64,000 nt of DNA from Pyrobaculum sp. WP30. Its GTDB lineage: Archaea; Thermoproteota; Thermoprotei; Thermoproteales; Thermoproteaceae. The position numbers and the translations under genes were made by a program. Where the stretch lies: assembly GCA_001189275.1 (NCBI GenBank), contig CP012158.1, positions 1,727,704 to 1,791,703 of the forward strand, in the 5' to 3' direction. The notes beneath the pieces were generated by a model. That model ran no database searches. It was given only the letters and a program-made list of their open reading frames with translations, and was not told the origin of the DNA. How positions within the stretch are numbered: the first letter of the stretch is position 1; each line of letters opens with the position of its first letter. Shown piece by piece: positions 51,817 through 60,527 of this stretch.

Positions 51817-52827
51817 GTGAAGAGGATCAAAGTTGAAATCGCGCCCGGTGTCGAGACTGAGTTTGTGGATAGAGACCGCGCTCTTGCGCAGGTTAAGGAG
51901 TGGGCTGAGAAAAGCACGAGGTGGCCCGTCGTAATCTTCGGCCCAGAGGGATGCGGCAAGACTGCTTTTCTCCGGCAGGCGGCTTCTGGGCTGAGGGAGC
52001 TGGGGTACGACGTCTTTTATCTGCATCCGCTGGATAGGGTCTTTTTGGCTGAGGTGGATGATTCCGATGTCAAGTCGCTCTTCCTAGATCTTGTGCGGAA
52101 GACTCTGGAGGATGAGAAGTGGGGCCGGCTGGCGCTGGCTGTGTTTGACCTCACGCGGGAGATTTTGAAGAAGCGGAGGCGGAAAATCGCCGTAATCGCT
52201 GACGACGTCTTCCAAGCAATAGGGCTGGACAAGGCCGCCGCCTACGTAAAAGGACTGCTAAACACGATAGAACACCCCGTGTATAGGTACGAAAAAATCG
52301 TCGTGCTGGTGGCAACTAGCGAAGGCATGTCGAGAGGTGAAATCGGCCGCCATAGGTGGGCCGACATAATGCCCGTGTGGAATATGCCAAGGGAGGGGTT
52401 CCAGCAACTGTACGAGAGAATCCCTGGCCCCAAGCCCTCTTTCGAAGAGGTGTGGAGGCTCACCGGCGGCAATCCGGAGATGTTGGTGAGGTTGTATAAG
52501 GCTGGGTGGAATATTGAGGAGGTAGTGCTCCGCTTAATGCAGAACAAGCAACTATCTGCGGAGTTTGTTAGGCGGTGGGGGAGGTGGCTTAAGGTGGCGG
52601 TGGAGGATCCTGAGGTGCTTTGGTTCGGCGGCGCGCCGGAGGAGCTGATAAGGGAGCTGGAGGCGAAGAACCTGATCGTATACAACATGTACGACAGGAG
52701 GCCCAGCTTCTGGATAGACCAGCCGCCGCCGGAGAAGGACCCAGAGCTCGGCATAGGCAGAAATGTGGCCTGGCAGACCCCCATACACAGAGAAGCCGTG
52801 AGGAGGGCGCTTAATGAGGCTGGTTGA
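51817..52827 (+). CDS. P-loop ATPase of a PaREP1 module, copy 1
   Basis: A 336-residue archaeal ATPase. Walker A is FGPEGCGKTAFLRQA (about residues 42-56), Walker B is RKIAVIADDVFQAIG (about 123-137), and a sensor-like VVLVATSEG follows. The C-terminal third (from about residue 200) is a helical, winged-helix-like part with EVWRLTGGNPEML and AKNLIVYNMYDRR, ending TPIHREAVRRAL. It starts at GTG. The N-terminal 180 residues are almost identical to copy 2 at 61585, while the middle of the C-terminal part is diverged. Function unknown. Confidence 0.78.
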   Translation: MKRIKVEIAPGVETEFVDRDRALAQVKEWAEKSTRWPVVIFGPEGCGKTAFLRQAASGLRELGYDVFYLHPLDRVFLAEVDDSDVKSLFLDLVRKTLEDEKWGRLALAVFDLTREILKKRRRKIAVIADDVFQAIGLDKAAAYVKGLLNTIEHPVYRYEKIVVLVATSEGMSRGEIGRHRWADIMPVWNMPREGFQQLYERIPGPKPSFEEVWRLTGGNPEMLVRLYKAGWNIEEVVLRLMQNKQLSAEFVRRWGRWLKVAVEDPEVLWFGGAPEELIRELEAKNLIVYNMYDRRPSFWIDQPPPEKDPELGIGRNVAWQTPIHREAVRRALNEAG

Positions 52828-52841
52828 GTTAGGGATATGTG

Positions 52842-53333
52842 CTACTTGGGGTTGAGGCGTTGTCTTAGGGTTTCTGCGAATTCGGTGGTGCGTTGCGCGA
52901 GCTCTTTGACGTCTTCTTCGACTTGTTGTAGTGTGGAGTATTTGCTGAGGACGCCGCTTTCGTCTAGGCCATTGTACTGAACCTCGTGTAGGTTGAGGGC
53001 GAGGGCTGTGAGGAGGACGACCACGTCGCCGTATATCTGCCGCAGGACGCGGGCCGCCTCCCACATTCTGCCTGTGGGCATTAGGGCGATCAGCCAGTCG
53101 GCCAGCTCCACCTCGGCACCTTCCCGAGCCGCGGCCTTTCCCCTGTATCTTTTAAGCATCTCATCGCGGGCTAAGGCCGCCGCCGCGGCAAGCGCCGCCT
53201 TCCAGGCTTGAAACGCCTTCCCAGCCGCATTTCTGTGGAGCCCCTCTTCTAAGAAGCGTAGGGCAAGCTCTGCCTCCGCCAGGGCCGCCTGGAGCCTCGT
53301 CTCTACCTTTTGTCTTATGGCCCAAGCGTCCAC
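52842..53333 (-). CDS. PaREP1-family protein, diverged member
   Basis: A 163-residue protein with the core AEAELALRFLEEGLHRNAAG and KAFQAWKAALAAAAALARDE, then LNLHEVQYNGLDESGVLSKY. It lacks the N-terminal PLPKPSD segment and belongs to a different PaREP1 subgroup from its neighbours. It is convergent with the ATPase gene (14-nt gap). Confidence 0.8.
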   Translation of the reverse strand: MDAWAIRQKVETRLQAALAEAELALRFLEEGLHRNAAGKAFQAWKAALAAAAALARDEMLKRYRGKAAAREGAEVELADWLIALMPTGRMWEAARVLRQIYGDVVVLLTALALNLHEVQYNGLDESGVLSKYSTLQQVEEDVKELAQRTTEFAETLRQRLNPK

Positions 53334-53391
53334 GCGTTTACGGCAAGGCTATGTTTAAAAGCAATTATCGAAAAATATTTATTGACGCGGC

Positions 53392-53970
53392 ATGGCGTTT
53401 ATGGTGTCCGTGGAGGTTCTGGATAGGCCTCTTCCTAAGCCGTCTGATGCGGCTTATGTGGAGGCTAGGCTTCTTGAGGCTTTGACTGAGGCCAAGCTGG
53501 CCGTGGAGTTCCTCGGACGGGGACTTGTGCGAAACGCCGCGGGGAAGGCCTTCCAGGCCTGGAAGGCGCTTCTGGCCGCTCTCCTCCGGCTTGAGCTGGA
53601 GAAGCTGAAGGCCCTGGCCAGGACGGAGGAGGAGAGTAGGTGGCTGGAGTCCACCGCAGTCCCCAGGGTCCCGACGACGCGGATGTTTTCGCTTTCGCTT
53701 ATGCTGGAGGGCTTGGGGTACCGCGGCTTGTCGGCCTGGACCGAGAGGGCGTTGAATATCCACGACTACCAGTACCACGGCCCAGACCCAGACATGGCCC
53801 TCTCGAAGTACCGCTCCAAGGAGGAGGCGGCTAGGGCCATCTTGGCGCTTGTGGCTGAGGCGGCGGAGAGAGCCGAGGCGCTGAGAGGCCGCGTCAAGTG
53901 GGGCGACGAGCTGGAAAAGGCGCTGGAGGCTCTGCGGATCTCGTTGTCTACGGCCTCCGGCTCCCTCTAA
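53392..53970 (+). CDS. PaREP1-family protein
   Basis: A 192-residue protein closely related to the one at 51159: LDRPLPKPSDAAYVEARLLE, LGRGLVRNAAGKAFQAWKAL and IHDYQYHGPDPDMALSKYR. ATG 53392 or 53401 may be used; AAAATATTTATTG lies about 20 nt upstream. It diverges from the PaREP1 gene at 52842 across a 58-bp gap. Confidence 0.83.
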   Translation: MAFMVSVEVLDRPLPKPSDAAYVEARLLEALTEAKLAVEFLGRGLVRNAAGKAFQAWKALLAALLRLELEKLKALARTEEESRWLESTAVPRVPTTRMFSLSLMLEGLGYRGLSAWTERALNIHDYQYHGPDPDMALSKYRSKEEAARAILALVAEAAERAEALRGRVKWGDELEKALEALRISLSTASGSL

Positions 53971-54016
53971 CGCCGCCCGTGGGGAATGTTTTTATTGGAG
54001 ATGTTCCCCTGGGGGC

Positions 54017-55087
54017 ATGGAGTTGCCTCTGCTTCAGGTGGCGTTTCTGGTGTTGCTGGTGGCGCTTCCCATACTTTCGAAGAAGGTGGAGCACAACCTA
54101 GAGCTGTTTTTCCTGGCGATGGCTGTGGCGGGGGCCACCTTGGCGGGGATCTGGAGCCCCCACCTCGTCGAGGAGGCCCTTCTCCACCCGCTGACTGTTT
54201 ACCAGCCCGGCGTCGGCTACGTGCCTATCGGCATAACCCAGGTGGTGCTGGCGGCGGGCTTGGTCTTCTACTTTCTTAGGCACAGGCTGGCGGCGAAGGC
54301 CGACGTGTTGGCGAGGCCTGGGATTCTTGCCCTTCTTATCTTCGCCCTTGGCCTCTCCAGTAGCGCGATTTCGGCGATTGTGGCGGCTGCGGTTTTGGCG
54401 GAGCTCCTCGGCTTCGCCAACGCGCCGCACGGCTACAAGGCCCGGGCGGCTACGTACGGGGCCTACGCCATAGGCACGGGGGCGGCGCTCCTCCCCATCG
54501 GCGAGCCCCTCTCCACCATCGCCGTCGCCAAGCTGAAGCAGGGCTTCTTCTACCTCGTAGACGTGCTTTTCGACGCCGTGTTTATCATAGTGGCGTTCTT
54601 CGCCCTCTACGCCTACTTCGCCTTGAGGAGGCTCCGCGTGGCTGGTGTGGAGGTGGAGCCCTACGAGCCGGAGCTCCGGGAGGTGCTCCTCAGGGCGGCT
54701 AAGATATTCATCTTCATCTTCGCCTTGACGATACTGGGCGAGTTCTTCAAGCCCGTCGCCGAGGTCGTGGCGGGGCTGGGGAGGGAGGTTCTCTACGTCT
54801 TCGGCATGTTGTCCGCCGTGGCCGACAACGCCACGCTTGTCGCCGCACTTGTGGCGCCGGGGATGGCTGAGGACGCGTTGAGGAGCTTCCTTATTTCGCT
54901 GGTGCTCTCCGGCGGCTTCACCATACCGGGCAACGTCCCCAACATAGTCTTGGCAACAGTGCTGAAGATGGGGTTCCGCGAATGGATAAAGCTAGCCCTC
55001 CCCATAGGCCTCGCGGTCTTCGCCGCCATGGGCCTCTACGTCCTAGTGCTGATGCCCCACCCGCCTCTCTCCGGCGCCTTTAGATGA
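54017..55087 (+). CDS. DUF1646 putative cation transporter
   Basis: A 356-residue membrane protein with about ten helices. It shows the ion-transporter-superfamily phrases ALGLSSSAISAIVAAAVLAE, GTGAALLPIGEPLSTIAVAK and LSAVADNATLVAALVAPGM, then GGFTIPGNVPNIVLATVLKM. These inverted re-entrant-loop patterns resemble NhaD/ArsB-type carriers. DUF1646 proteins are predicted cation or Na+/H+ transporters; the substrate is unknown. Confidence 0.8.
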   Translation: MELPLLQVAFLVLLVALPILSKKVEHNLELFFLAMAVAGATLAGIWSPHLVEEALLHPLTVYQPGVGYVPIGITQVVLAAGLVFYFLRHRLAAKADVLARPGILALLIFALGLSSSAISAIVAAAVLAELLGFANAPHGYKARAATYGAYAIGTGAALLPIGEPLSTIAVAKLKQGFFYLVDVLFDAVFIIVAFFALYAYFALRRLRVAGVEVEPYEPELREVLLRAAKIFIFIFALTILGEFFKPVAEVVAGLGREVLYVFGMLSAVADNATLVAALVAPGMAEDALRSFLISLVLSGGFTIPGNVPNIVLATVLKMGFREWIKLALPIGLAVFAAMGLYVLVLMPHPPLSGAFR

Positions 55088-55121
55088 AACACAATTTGAG
55101 ACCTCTGCACCTTCTAAAGCC

Positions 55122-55685
55122 GTGATCGCAATTGAGAGGGAACCCAGCTGGCTTGACCGCCTAGTGATGGAATTCGTAAGGTGCCTCGGCTTCAACTACG
55201 TCATCGTGGCCGGATACGTAGCTATATTGCTGGGCCGCACAAGAACCACAGACGACGTCGACGTGGTGGTCGACGCGGCCTCCGGCGCCGAGGTAGCCGC
55301 AAGGGCGGCCAGATGCGGCTTTAAGCCCCTCACCCTTGAGAGCAACCTAGACTACGAGTTCAGACACGCATCGGTCAGGTTCTACAAGCCGCCCGCGGTT
55401 CTGCCAAACTTCGAGGTGAAGCCGCCGCGGAGCTTCTACCAGCGCTATGCCCTGGCCCGGAGGGTTGCTGTCTCCATAGCCGGGGAGGTTCTGTACGTGT
55501 CGCCGCTGGAGCTCCAGATCGTCTACAAGCTGTGGCTCGGCTCCGACAAAGACTTTGAAGACGCTGTCTTCCTCTACGCCTTCGCCAAGTCGAAAGGAAT
55601 TTTAAACCAGGAGGAGCTTGAGGCGTGGGCGAGGAGGCTCGGGACGTCGTTGGAGAGGCTGAGGAGGAGCGTAGGAGAAACTTAG
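55122..55685 (+). CDS. Nucleotidyltransferase-like protein (DUF6036/AbiEii type)
   Basis: A 187-residue protein starting at GTG. YVIVAGYVAILLGRTRTTDD with DVVVD gives the G-x(n)-R-x-T-x-DxD active-site pattern of this nucleotidyltransferase branch, and SPLELQIVYKLWLGSDKDFED is the conserved C-terminal motif. Such proteins are often toxins or phage-defence effectors. The next gene overlaps by 61 nt in another frame, which suggests a coupled pair. Confidence 0.78.
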   Translation: MIAIEREPSWLDRLVMEFVRCLGFNYVIVAGYVAILLGRTRTTDDVDVVVDAASGAEVAARAARCGFKPLTLESNLDYEFRHASVRFYKPPAVLPNFEVKPPRSFYQRYALARRVAVSIAGEVLYVSPLELQIVYKLWLGSDKDFEDAVFLYAFAKSKGILNQEELEAWARRLGTSLERLRRSVGET

Positions 55686-55921
55686 CACACAACGCCAAGG
55701 TGCTCCGCCTCTTCGCGGAGCTCGCAGCTAAAAACGACAAAGACTACTGGAGGGCCTACCTCAACTTCATCAACGACTTCTACCGCTATGTCTGGCGGCG
55801 GCTTGAGGAGGATCCCCTCTTCCGGGAAACCTACATGAAGATACTCGCCGAGAGGGCCAAGAGGCCGAGGAGAGAGCCGCCCGAGGAGCAGGTCGCCGCT
55901 GAAAAGACTCCGCCCGCATGA
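55625..55921 (+). CDS. Small charged partner protein of the nucleotidyltransferase
   Basis: A 98-residue helical, highly charged protein starting at GTG inside the nucleotidyltransferase gene. The part after residue 18 (LAHNAKVLRLFAELAAKNDK and INDFYRYVWRRLEEDPLFR) looks well structured; the proline-rich tail does not. No family is recognised. Overlap suggests translational coupling. Confidence 0.55.
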   Translation: MGEEARDVVGEAEEERRRNLAHNAKVLRLFAELAAKNDKDYWRAYLNFINDFYRYVWRRLEEDPLFRETYMKILAERAKRPRREPPEEQVAAEKTPPA

Positions 55922-56047
55922 GGCGCGTCAGCGCCGTCGCCGGAGCGGAAAACTGCAACGGTACATATTGCTCTGGAATCAGTATTACAGGTATCATATT
56001 TCTACGTCGGCGTTCCTTATCCGCTCAACAAATGATAACGAAGAACC

Positions 56048-56473
56048 GTGGGTCCGTGGGCGTCGGTGGAGGGCATTGGGCCCGTTGTTGTTGCTAATAG
56101 TAGCGGCAGTGATAGGCGCGGTGTTGGTGCACCTCTGGTTCGCAGGCTACGTAGCAGAAGCCAAGCCGAGTCAATGGCCGCCTCAGAAAGGCTGAAGATA
56201 GAAGCCGCATCACTCACGGCTGGCACAGTCGGATCCGGCGCGGCCGTGTTGCGGCTCTACGTATGCAACGTGGACAGAGCCGCTGTTGACGTGGTGGACG
56301 TCTATGTGTATAGGCCGGGAACTGCAGGTCTCCGGCCTCTACTTTCCCCACAGTCCGGCGAGCATGCGCAGTGCACAAGCCGCCCGGGTGCGGGATCTAC
56401 CCGGGATACGACTATGATTAAGCCCGTCACGCTGAAGGGCACCGGGTTGGTGGCCGCCGTCACGGCATCGTGA
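56048..56473 (+). pseudogene. Third pilin gene, decayed by two frameshifts
   Basis: Fragments match the pilins at 39427 and 46848: SVEGIGPVVVA (frame 1), then LLIVAAVIGAVLVHLWFAGY with VAEA (frame 2), then QAESMAASERLKIEAASLTA and VLRLYVCNVDRAAVDVV (frame 1 again). The end ITLKGTGLVAAVTAS-like tail aligns with the pilin C-terminus. Two indels separate the parts. It lacks the 66-bp promoter repeats. Confidence 0.75.
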
Positions 56474-56542
56474 GGGCTACGGCACATCTCCCCCAGACCC
56501 GCCTCTAACCCCAAATTTATTAGGTGAAGTCGACGTCTAGGC

Positions 56543-57157
56543 ATGGAGTGCAGAGAGGTTAGGCTGGATGCCCCGTGGCCGCCTAACCAGGTCAAGGCTC
56601 ATAGGTTCGTGATCTACGACGTGTTTGAGCCTCCCGACGTGCCCTTCGAGAGACATGTAATCCGGGTGGTGGGCGCGGTGGAGAAGCCTCTTGAGGTACC
56701 GCTTAGGGAGCTGGCGGAGAGGTACCCCTGCGTAGATCTGGTTGCCCCCTTCCACTGCGTCACTGGCTGGAGCGTGGAGCGGGTGGTGTGGCGCGGGGTC
56801 CAGACCAAGGCCCTGCTGGAGGAGGCGAGGCCCTACGGGCGGTACGTCTTGGCGTGGGGGGTAGACGGCTACAGCGCCTCTCTGCCGGTGGAGGCTCTTC
56901 TGGAGGAGACCTCCATCATAGCCTGGGCCATGGACGGCAAGCCCATCCCCAAGAAACACGGCGCACCCGCGAGGCTGGTGGTGCCCACCCGCTACGCGTG
57001 GAAAAGCGTGAAGTATTTCGGCACGTTGGAGGCCCTGGAGGAGCCGGTGCCGGGCTACTGGGAGATGCAGGGCTACTCCCTCAACGCCGACCCCTGGCGC
57101 GAGGAGCGCTTCGACTTCGGCAACCCCGTTATGAAGGGCCGAAGAGTCTCGGTGTAG
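56543..57157 (+). CDS. Sulfite-oxidase-like molybdopterin protein
   Basis: A 204-residue single-domain oxidoreductase of the sulfite oxidase family (MsrP/YedY-like). The molybdenum-ligating cysteine is in VAPFHCVTGWSVERVVWRGV (about residue 77). Further conserved parts are DGYSASLPVEALLEE, AWAMDGKPIPKKHGAPARLV and the YAWKSVKYFGTLE tail. It lacks a signal peptide and dimerisation domain, so it is probably cytosolic. Substrate unknown. Confidence 0.85.
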   Translation: MECREVRLDAPWPPNQVKAHRFVIYDVFEPPDVPFERHVIRVVGAVEKPLEVPLRELAERYPCVDLVAPFHCVTGWSVERVVWRGVQTKALLEEARPYGRYVLAWGVDGYSASLPVEALLEETSIIAWAMDGKPIPKKHGAPARLVVPTRYAWKSVKYFGTLEALEEPVPGYWEMQGYSLNADPWREERFDFGNPVMKGRRVSV

Positions 57158-57877
57158 CAGTAAGGCGGGAACGTGAAATATCCACATAGAGACACGGCAA
57201 TAGGAGTCGCCTAGTTGTCTCGTTGATAGCCTTGGGACTTAATGCTTTGTCGCAACGCCCCACCCAGACGGCCGCGACGTCTCAGACGGCACTGACCCCC
57301 CCCCCCCCACCGCCGCCTCTTCTGCAGTGCCCCACCGCCGGGTCTCAAAGTGGGTCTCTTACCGCACGGAGCCCACCAGAGACCCCACTTCGTGTCCTAC
57401 GTGATCCGCCAACGACTGGGCAACACCCCGGCGTCTAGGTCGCCATTCAGCCCGTGCCGTTGCCTAGACGATCCAGACGGCATCGGTAGCGTTGCAGAAC
57501 AAGAATCCTCACCTCGCAACGATGGTCTCCACCTCTCCCAGGCCTCCGCGCCAACGCCCTACCTCACGGTCCCCCCTTCAACAAGGGGTTAGAAACCCCC
57601 ACACCTGCCGTCATAATGTTGTCAAGCAATGGGGGCCACAAGGCGTTAGGAGTGTCTTTTCAAGGTCGTCAGCTACCTCCTACCGGAGCCCGATTAGGCA
57701 GTGGTTGGCCACTGGCTTGACTGTATTGCCTAGTCTACCTGGAACTGCTTATACCAGCGCCGGCTTCTATGCAAGACAGGTGGCAATTAAGTATCGCCCC
57801 CCCCTCCCCCACAGACCCAAACACTCTATCTTTGTTGAAGATGGTTGTTAGTTTTAAAGAGGTGGAGAGGAGGTGAC
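57158..57877 (+). other. Long intergenic region with C-rich homopolymers
   Basis: No convincing gene on either strand over about 720 bp. It contains a C13 tract (57296-57308), a C8 tract (57797-57804) and a small inverted repeat near 57570-57600 (CCCCTTCAACAAGGGG). The TATA-like GTTTTAAAG (57850-57858) belongs to the next gene. Confidence 0.4.
57296..57308 (+). repeat. C13 homopolymer tract
   Basis: Thirteen consecutive C, the longest mononucleotide run seen in the window. It lies in noncoding DNA. Long G/C runs in Pyrobaculum are prone to length change. Confidence 0.9.
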
Positions 57878-58403
57878 ATGGATTTAGAGCTTGCCAAGGT
57901 CCTCGCGGGGGTGGGCGGGCTGGTGGCGGGCGTGGGGGGTTTTTACCAACTGGGCGGCTGTGTTGATAGGCGCCGTCTTGATATACGTGGGCCTCTCCGC
58001 ATATGTAGAGAAGCTAGGCGACGTCGTTGCCAAAGACAACGCTGTGAAGTGGCTGGTGTATGTGGTCTTCGCCTCCGTCGCCTTCGCCATGGCGCAGAGC
58101 GCCACCGGCTTCTCTCTGCTGAGCCTCCACGCGGTTTGGGCTCTCCCCTTGGCTGGCGCGGCGCTGGCCGTGGCTGTGGCCGCCTGGGTGGTGGGGTGGA
58201 TCCTGCAAGTGGCCTCCGCCTACAGGGTGCGGCAGTTGCTTACGCTAATGAAGGAGACAACCGGCGAGGGGCTCTTCGGCGCCGTCAACACGTTGTACTG
58301 GTGGGGCTCTGCGTTGACCATCGTGCTCATCGGCGTGGTCCTCCTCTTTGCGGCATACATCCTGATAGGCGTCGGCTTCCTCACCGCAAAGCTTCAGAAG
58401 TAG
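57878..58403 (+). pseudogene. DUF996 membrane-protein gene with frameshift at a G6 tract
   Basis: Frame 1 starts MDLELAKVLAGVGGLVAGVG; from the G6 tract at 57934-57939 onwards the sensible sequence is in another frame, VFTNWAAVLIGAVLIYVGLS to FLTAKLQK. Dropping one G gives a protein of about 174 residues with five membrane helices that resembles the DUF996 protein at 23938. The promoter looks intact (GTTTTAAAG about 25 nt upstream). Confidence 0.65.
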
Positions 58404-58462
58404 AACACGGCGGGTGCCCCCCCCTAAGCGGCAGGCGCACATATAAGCCGCCGGCCGCCGCG

Positions 58463-59212
58463 TCAAGCCACCTTGTTAAGCGGGAGCCTGTCTTCTTTCA
58501 GCTCCTTTATCAACTGGACGAGCTCCTCCACTGCCGCCTTGAGGATGGCCTCCCCCTTCTCTCTTGAGGCCTTTGAGGGGTAGCCCTGCACCGCCCTTTG
58601 ATACAGGAGCCGGTTCGCCTCTCTGCCGAATACCGCGTATCTAGCCTCCACCCACTCATCTACATCTCTCGGCACCTCCCGGACCAGGTGGGGGTAGGCC
58701 GCCATGACTTCGCTCGTCTCGTCCTCGGCGGCGTGCCCCTCCGGCGTCTCCAGAACCCGTCTTCTAGCCTCCTTGGCTAGGTCTACCCACCAGTTTATCA
58801 ACACGACGACGAGGTTCGTCGTCTTGGCGACCTCCCGAGCGGCTGTTCTCAACAGGTCTACGTTGCCGCCGTGTCCGTTGACCACCACCAAGTACTTAAC
58901 GCCGTTCCGCGCCGCCTCTAGAAACACATCTTTGTAAAGCCTGTAGAGGGTTTCCTGCGATATGGAGATGGTGCCGGGAAATTTGTCGAGGACATAGGTG
59001 TAGCCGTACCAAATAGGCGGCAGTAGAAGGACGCCGGCCTCCTCGGCGGCCCTCTCGGCGATGTACATCGCCATAAGGGCATCCGTGCCCAGGGGGAGGT
59101 GGGGGCCGTGCGCCTCCACCACGCCCACTGGGAGAAGCGCCACCTTCTTATCCACCTTCTCAAACTCCGGCCAGGTGAGCTCAGCCCACTTCACGACGTC
59201 GGCATCTTGCAA
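58463..59212 (-). CDS. Creatininase-family amidohydrolase
   Basis: A 249-residue metal-dependent amidohydrolase. Landmarks are LPVGVVEAHGPHLPLGTDAL, PPIWYGYTYVLDKFPGTISI, VVNGHGGNVDLLR and HAAEDETSEVMAAYPHLV, which supply the acid and histidine metal ligands. Archaeal members include the formamide hydrolase ArfB of riboflavin/F420 synthesis and enzymes of unknown role, so the substrate is open. A TATA-like AAAAAGTTATT lies just upstream on the minus strand. Confidence 0.85.
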   Translation of the reverse strand: MQDADVVKWAELTWPEFEKVDKKVALLPVGVVEAHGPHLPLGTDALMAMYIAERAAEEAGVLLLPPIWYGYTYVLDKFPGTISISQETLYRLYKDVFLEAARNGVKYLVVVNGHGGNVDLLRTAAREVAKTTNLVVVLINWWVDLAKEARRRVLETPEGHAAEDETSEVMAAYPHLVREVPRDVDEWVEARYAVFGREANRLLYQRAVQGYPSKASREKGEAILKAAVEELVQLIKELKEDRLPLNKVA

Positions 59213-59247
59213 GTTAATAACTTTTTAAACCTCTATCAGAGAGGCAC

Positions 59248-59634
59248 GTGTTAGATCTACTGCTGTGGCTTCTAGGCTTTTCCCTCCTGCTGTGGCTCTT
59301 GTTGAGCCTCCTCGCCGGCCGCCTCGTGAACCCGCTCGGCGTGTTTCTAGGCGTGTTGCTGGCGCCGGCCGCCTTCATAATAGGCGTCTTTTTGACGGGG
59401 GCGGCGTTGGCGTTTCTGGCGCCGTCTCTCCCATGGCTCCTCCTCCTCGCCGTTCCCCTCGCGTTGTTTGTGGGGTTCCTCCTTGCCCTCTTCACCCTGG
59501 CGGCCCTGTCGGGCACCGGCATCGGCGCCGCCTTCCTCGCCCTACTCCTGGCGCTGATCATAATGACGTTGCTCAGCGCCGCGGCTTGGCACACACCTAC
59601 GCCTCCCTCGCTCCCCAGGCACCTAATGTTTTAA
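59248..59634 (+). CDS. Small membrane protein upstream of HtrA-like protease
   Basis: A 128-residue, leucine-rich protein with four membrane helices (about residues 2-24, 28-52, 54-85 and 88-112). It starts at GTG about 22 nt after a CTTTTTAAAC box. It is 20 nt before the protease gene, which has its own TATA inside this gene's 3' end. A membrane partner or anchor for the protease is plausible (inference). Confidence 0.6.
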   Translation: MLDLLLWLLGFSLLLWLLLSLLAGRLVNPLGVFLGVLLAPAAFIIGVFLTGAALAFLAPSLPWLLLLAVPLALFVGFLLALFTLAALSGTGIGAAFLALLLALIIMTLLSAAAWHTPTPPSLPRHLMF

Positions 59635-59654
59635 ACCTACCAGTAGACGCCTCC

Positions 59655-60527
59655 GTGGACTTGAGCAACTTGGTGGAGAAGGTCTCTAAATCCGTGGTTG
59701 CGGTCACCACGAGGAGATTCGAATGGCCAGGCGACGTGGGGCTCGGCACCGCCTTCGCAGTAGACCGCGGCGTCTACGTCACCGCCTACCACGTGGTGGC
59801 GTCCGGCGGCGGCGTGGCGTTGGTAACGCCGGAGGGGGAGTGGAGCAAGGCAGAGGTGGCGGCGGCGGACCCAGCCGAGGACCTCGCCCTGCTTTATTCA
59901 GACCTCTCGACGCCGCCGCTGCCGATGGGCAGCGTGTTGAGGCTTAGGGTGGGCCAGGGTGTGGTGGCGGTCGGGTTCCCCCTGGCGCTTCTGGACAAAC
60001 CCACCGCCACCTTCGGCATAGTGAGCGCCGTGGGGAGGTCGCTGAGGGCAGGGGACCACTTTTTCGAATATCTAATCCAGACCGACGCGGCGATCAACCC
60101 AGGCAACTCAGGGGGGCCTCTGGTAGATATGTCAGGAACCGCCGTGGGGGTCTGCTCGGCGGTAATCGCCGGGGCCCAGGGGGTCGGCTTCGCCGTGCCC
60201 ATAGACCTGGCTAGGGTTATGTACGAGATGGTGCGGCGCTACGGCCGCTACGTGAGGCCGGCCTTAGGCATCTACGTAGTCGCCCTCAACAAGGCGCTGA
60301 AGACGCTCTACCGCCTACCCACCGACAGAGGGCTACTGGTGGTAGACGTGGTGCCCGGCTCACCCGCGGAGGAGATGGGACTCGCCAGAGGCGACGTGGT
60401 AACCAGAGTCAACGGCAGAGAGGTAAACAACGTCTTCGAGTTCAGGCTCCACCTGGGTGAGTCCATAATCCAGAACAGGCCCCCCAGGCTGGAGGTGCTG
60501 AGAGGCGGAGAAAAGGTGGAGCTTTAA
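59655..60527 (+). CDS. HtrA-like serine protease with PDZ domain, cytosolic
   Basis: A 290-residue trypsin-like protease. The catalytic triad is H46 (VTAYHVVA), D76 (DPAEDLALL) and S152 (INPGNSGGPLV). A single PDZ domain fills residues about 195-290 (RGLLVVDVVPGSPAEEMGLA and GDVVTRVNGREV). There is no signal peptide, unlike most HtrA proteins. GTG 59655 was chosen because an AATGTTTTAAAC box lies about 25 nt upstream. It ends with a 4-nt overlap with the convergent stomatin-like gene. Confidence 0.87.
   Translation: MDLSNLVEKVSKSVVAVTTRRFEWPGDVGLGTAFAVDRGVYVTAYHVVASGGGVALVTPEGEWSKAEVAAADPAEDLALLYSDLSTPPLPMGSVLRLRVGQGVVAVGFPLALLDKPTATFGIVSAVGRSLRAGDHFFEYLIQTDAAINPGNSGGPLVDMSGTAVGVCSAVIAGAQGVGFAVPIDLARVMYEMVRRYGRYVRPALGIYVVALNKALKTLYRLPTDRGLLVVDVVPGSPAEEMGLARGDVVTRVNGREVNNVFEFRLHLGESIIQNRPPRLEVLRGGEKVEL

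Noticed and set aside
57223-57851. Open frames in the C-rich intergenic region
   Set aside because: Proline- and threonine-rich translations without motif, sharing no pattern with neighbours.
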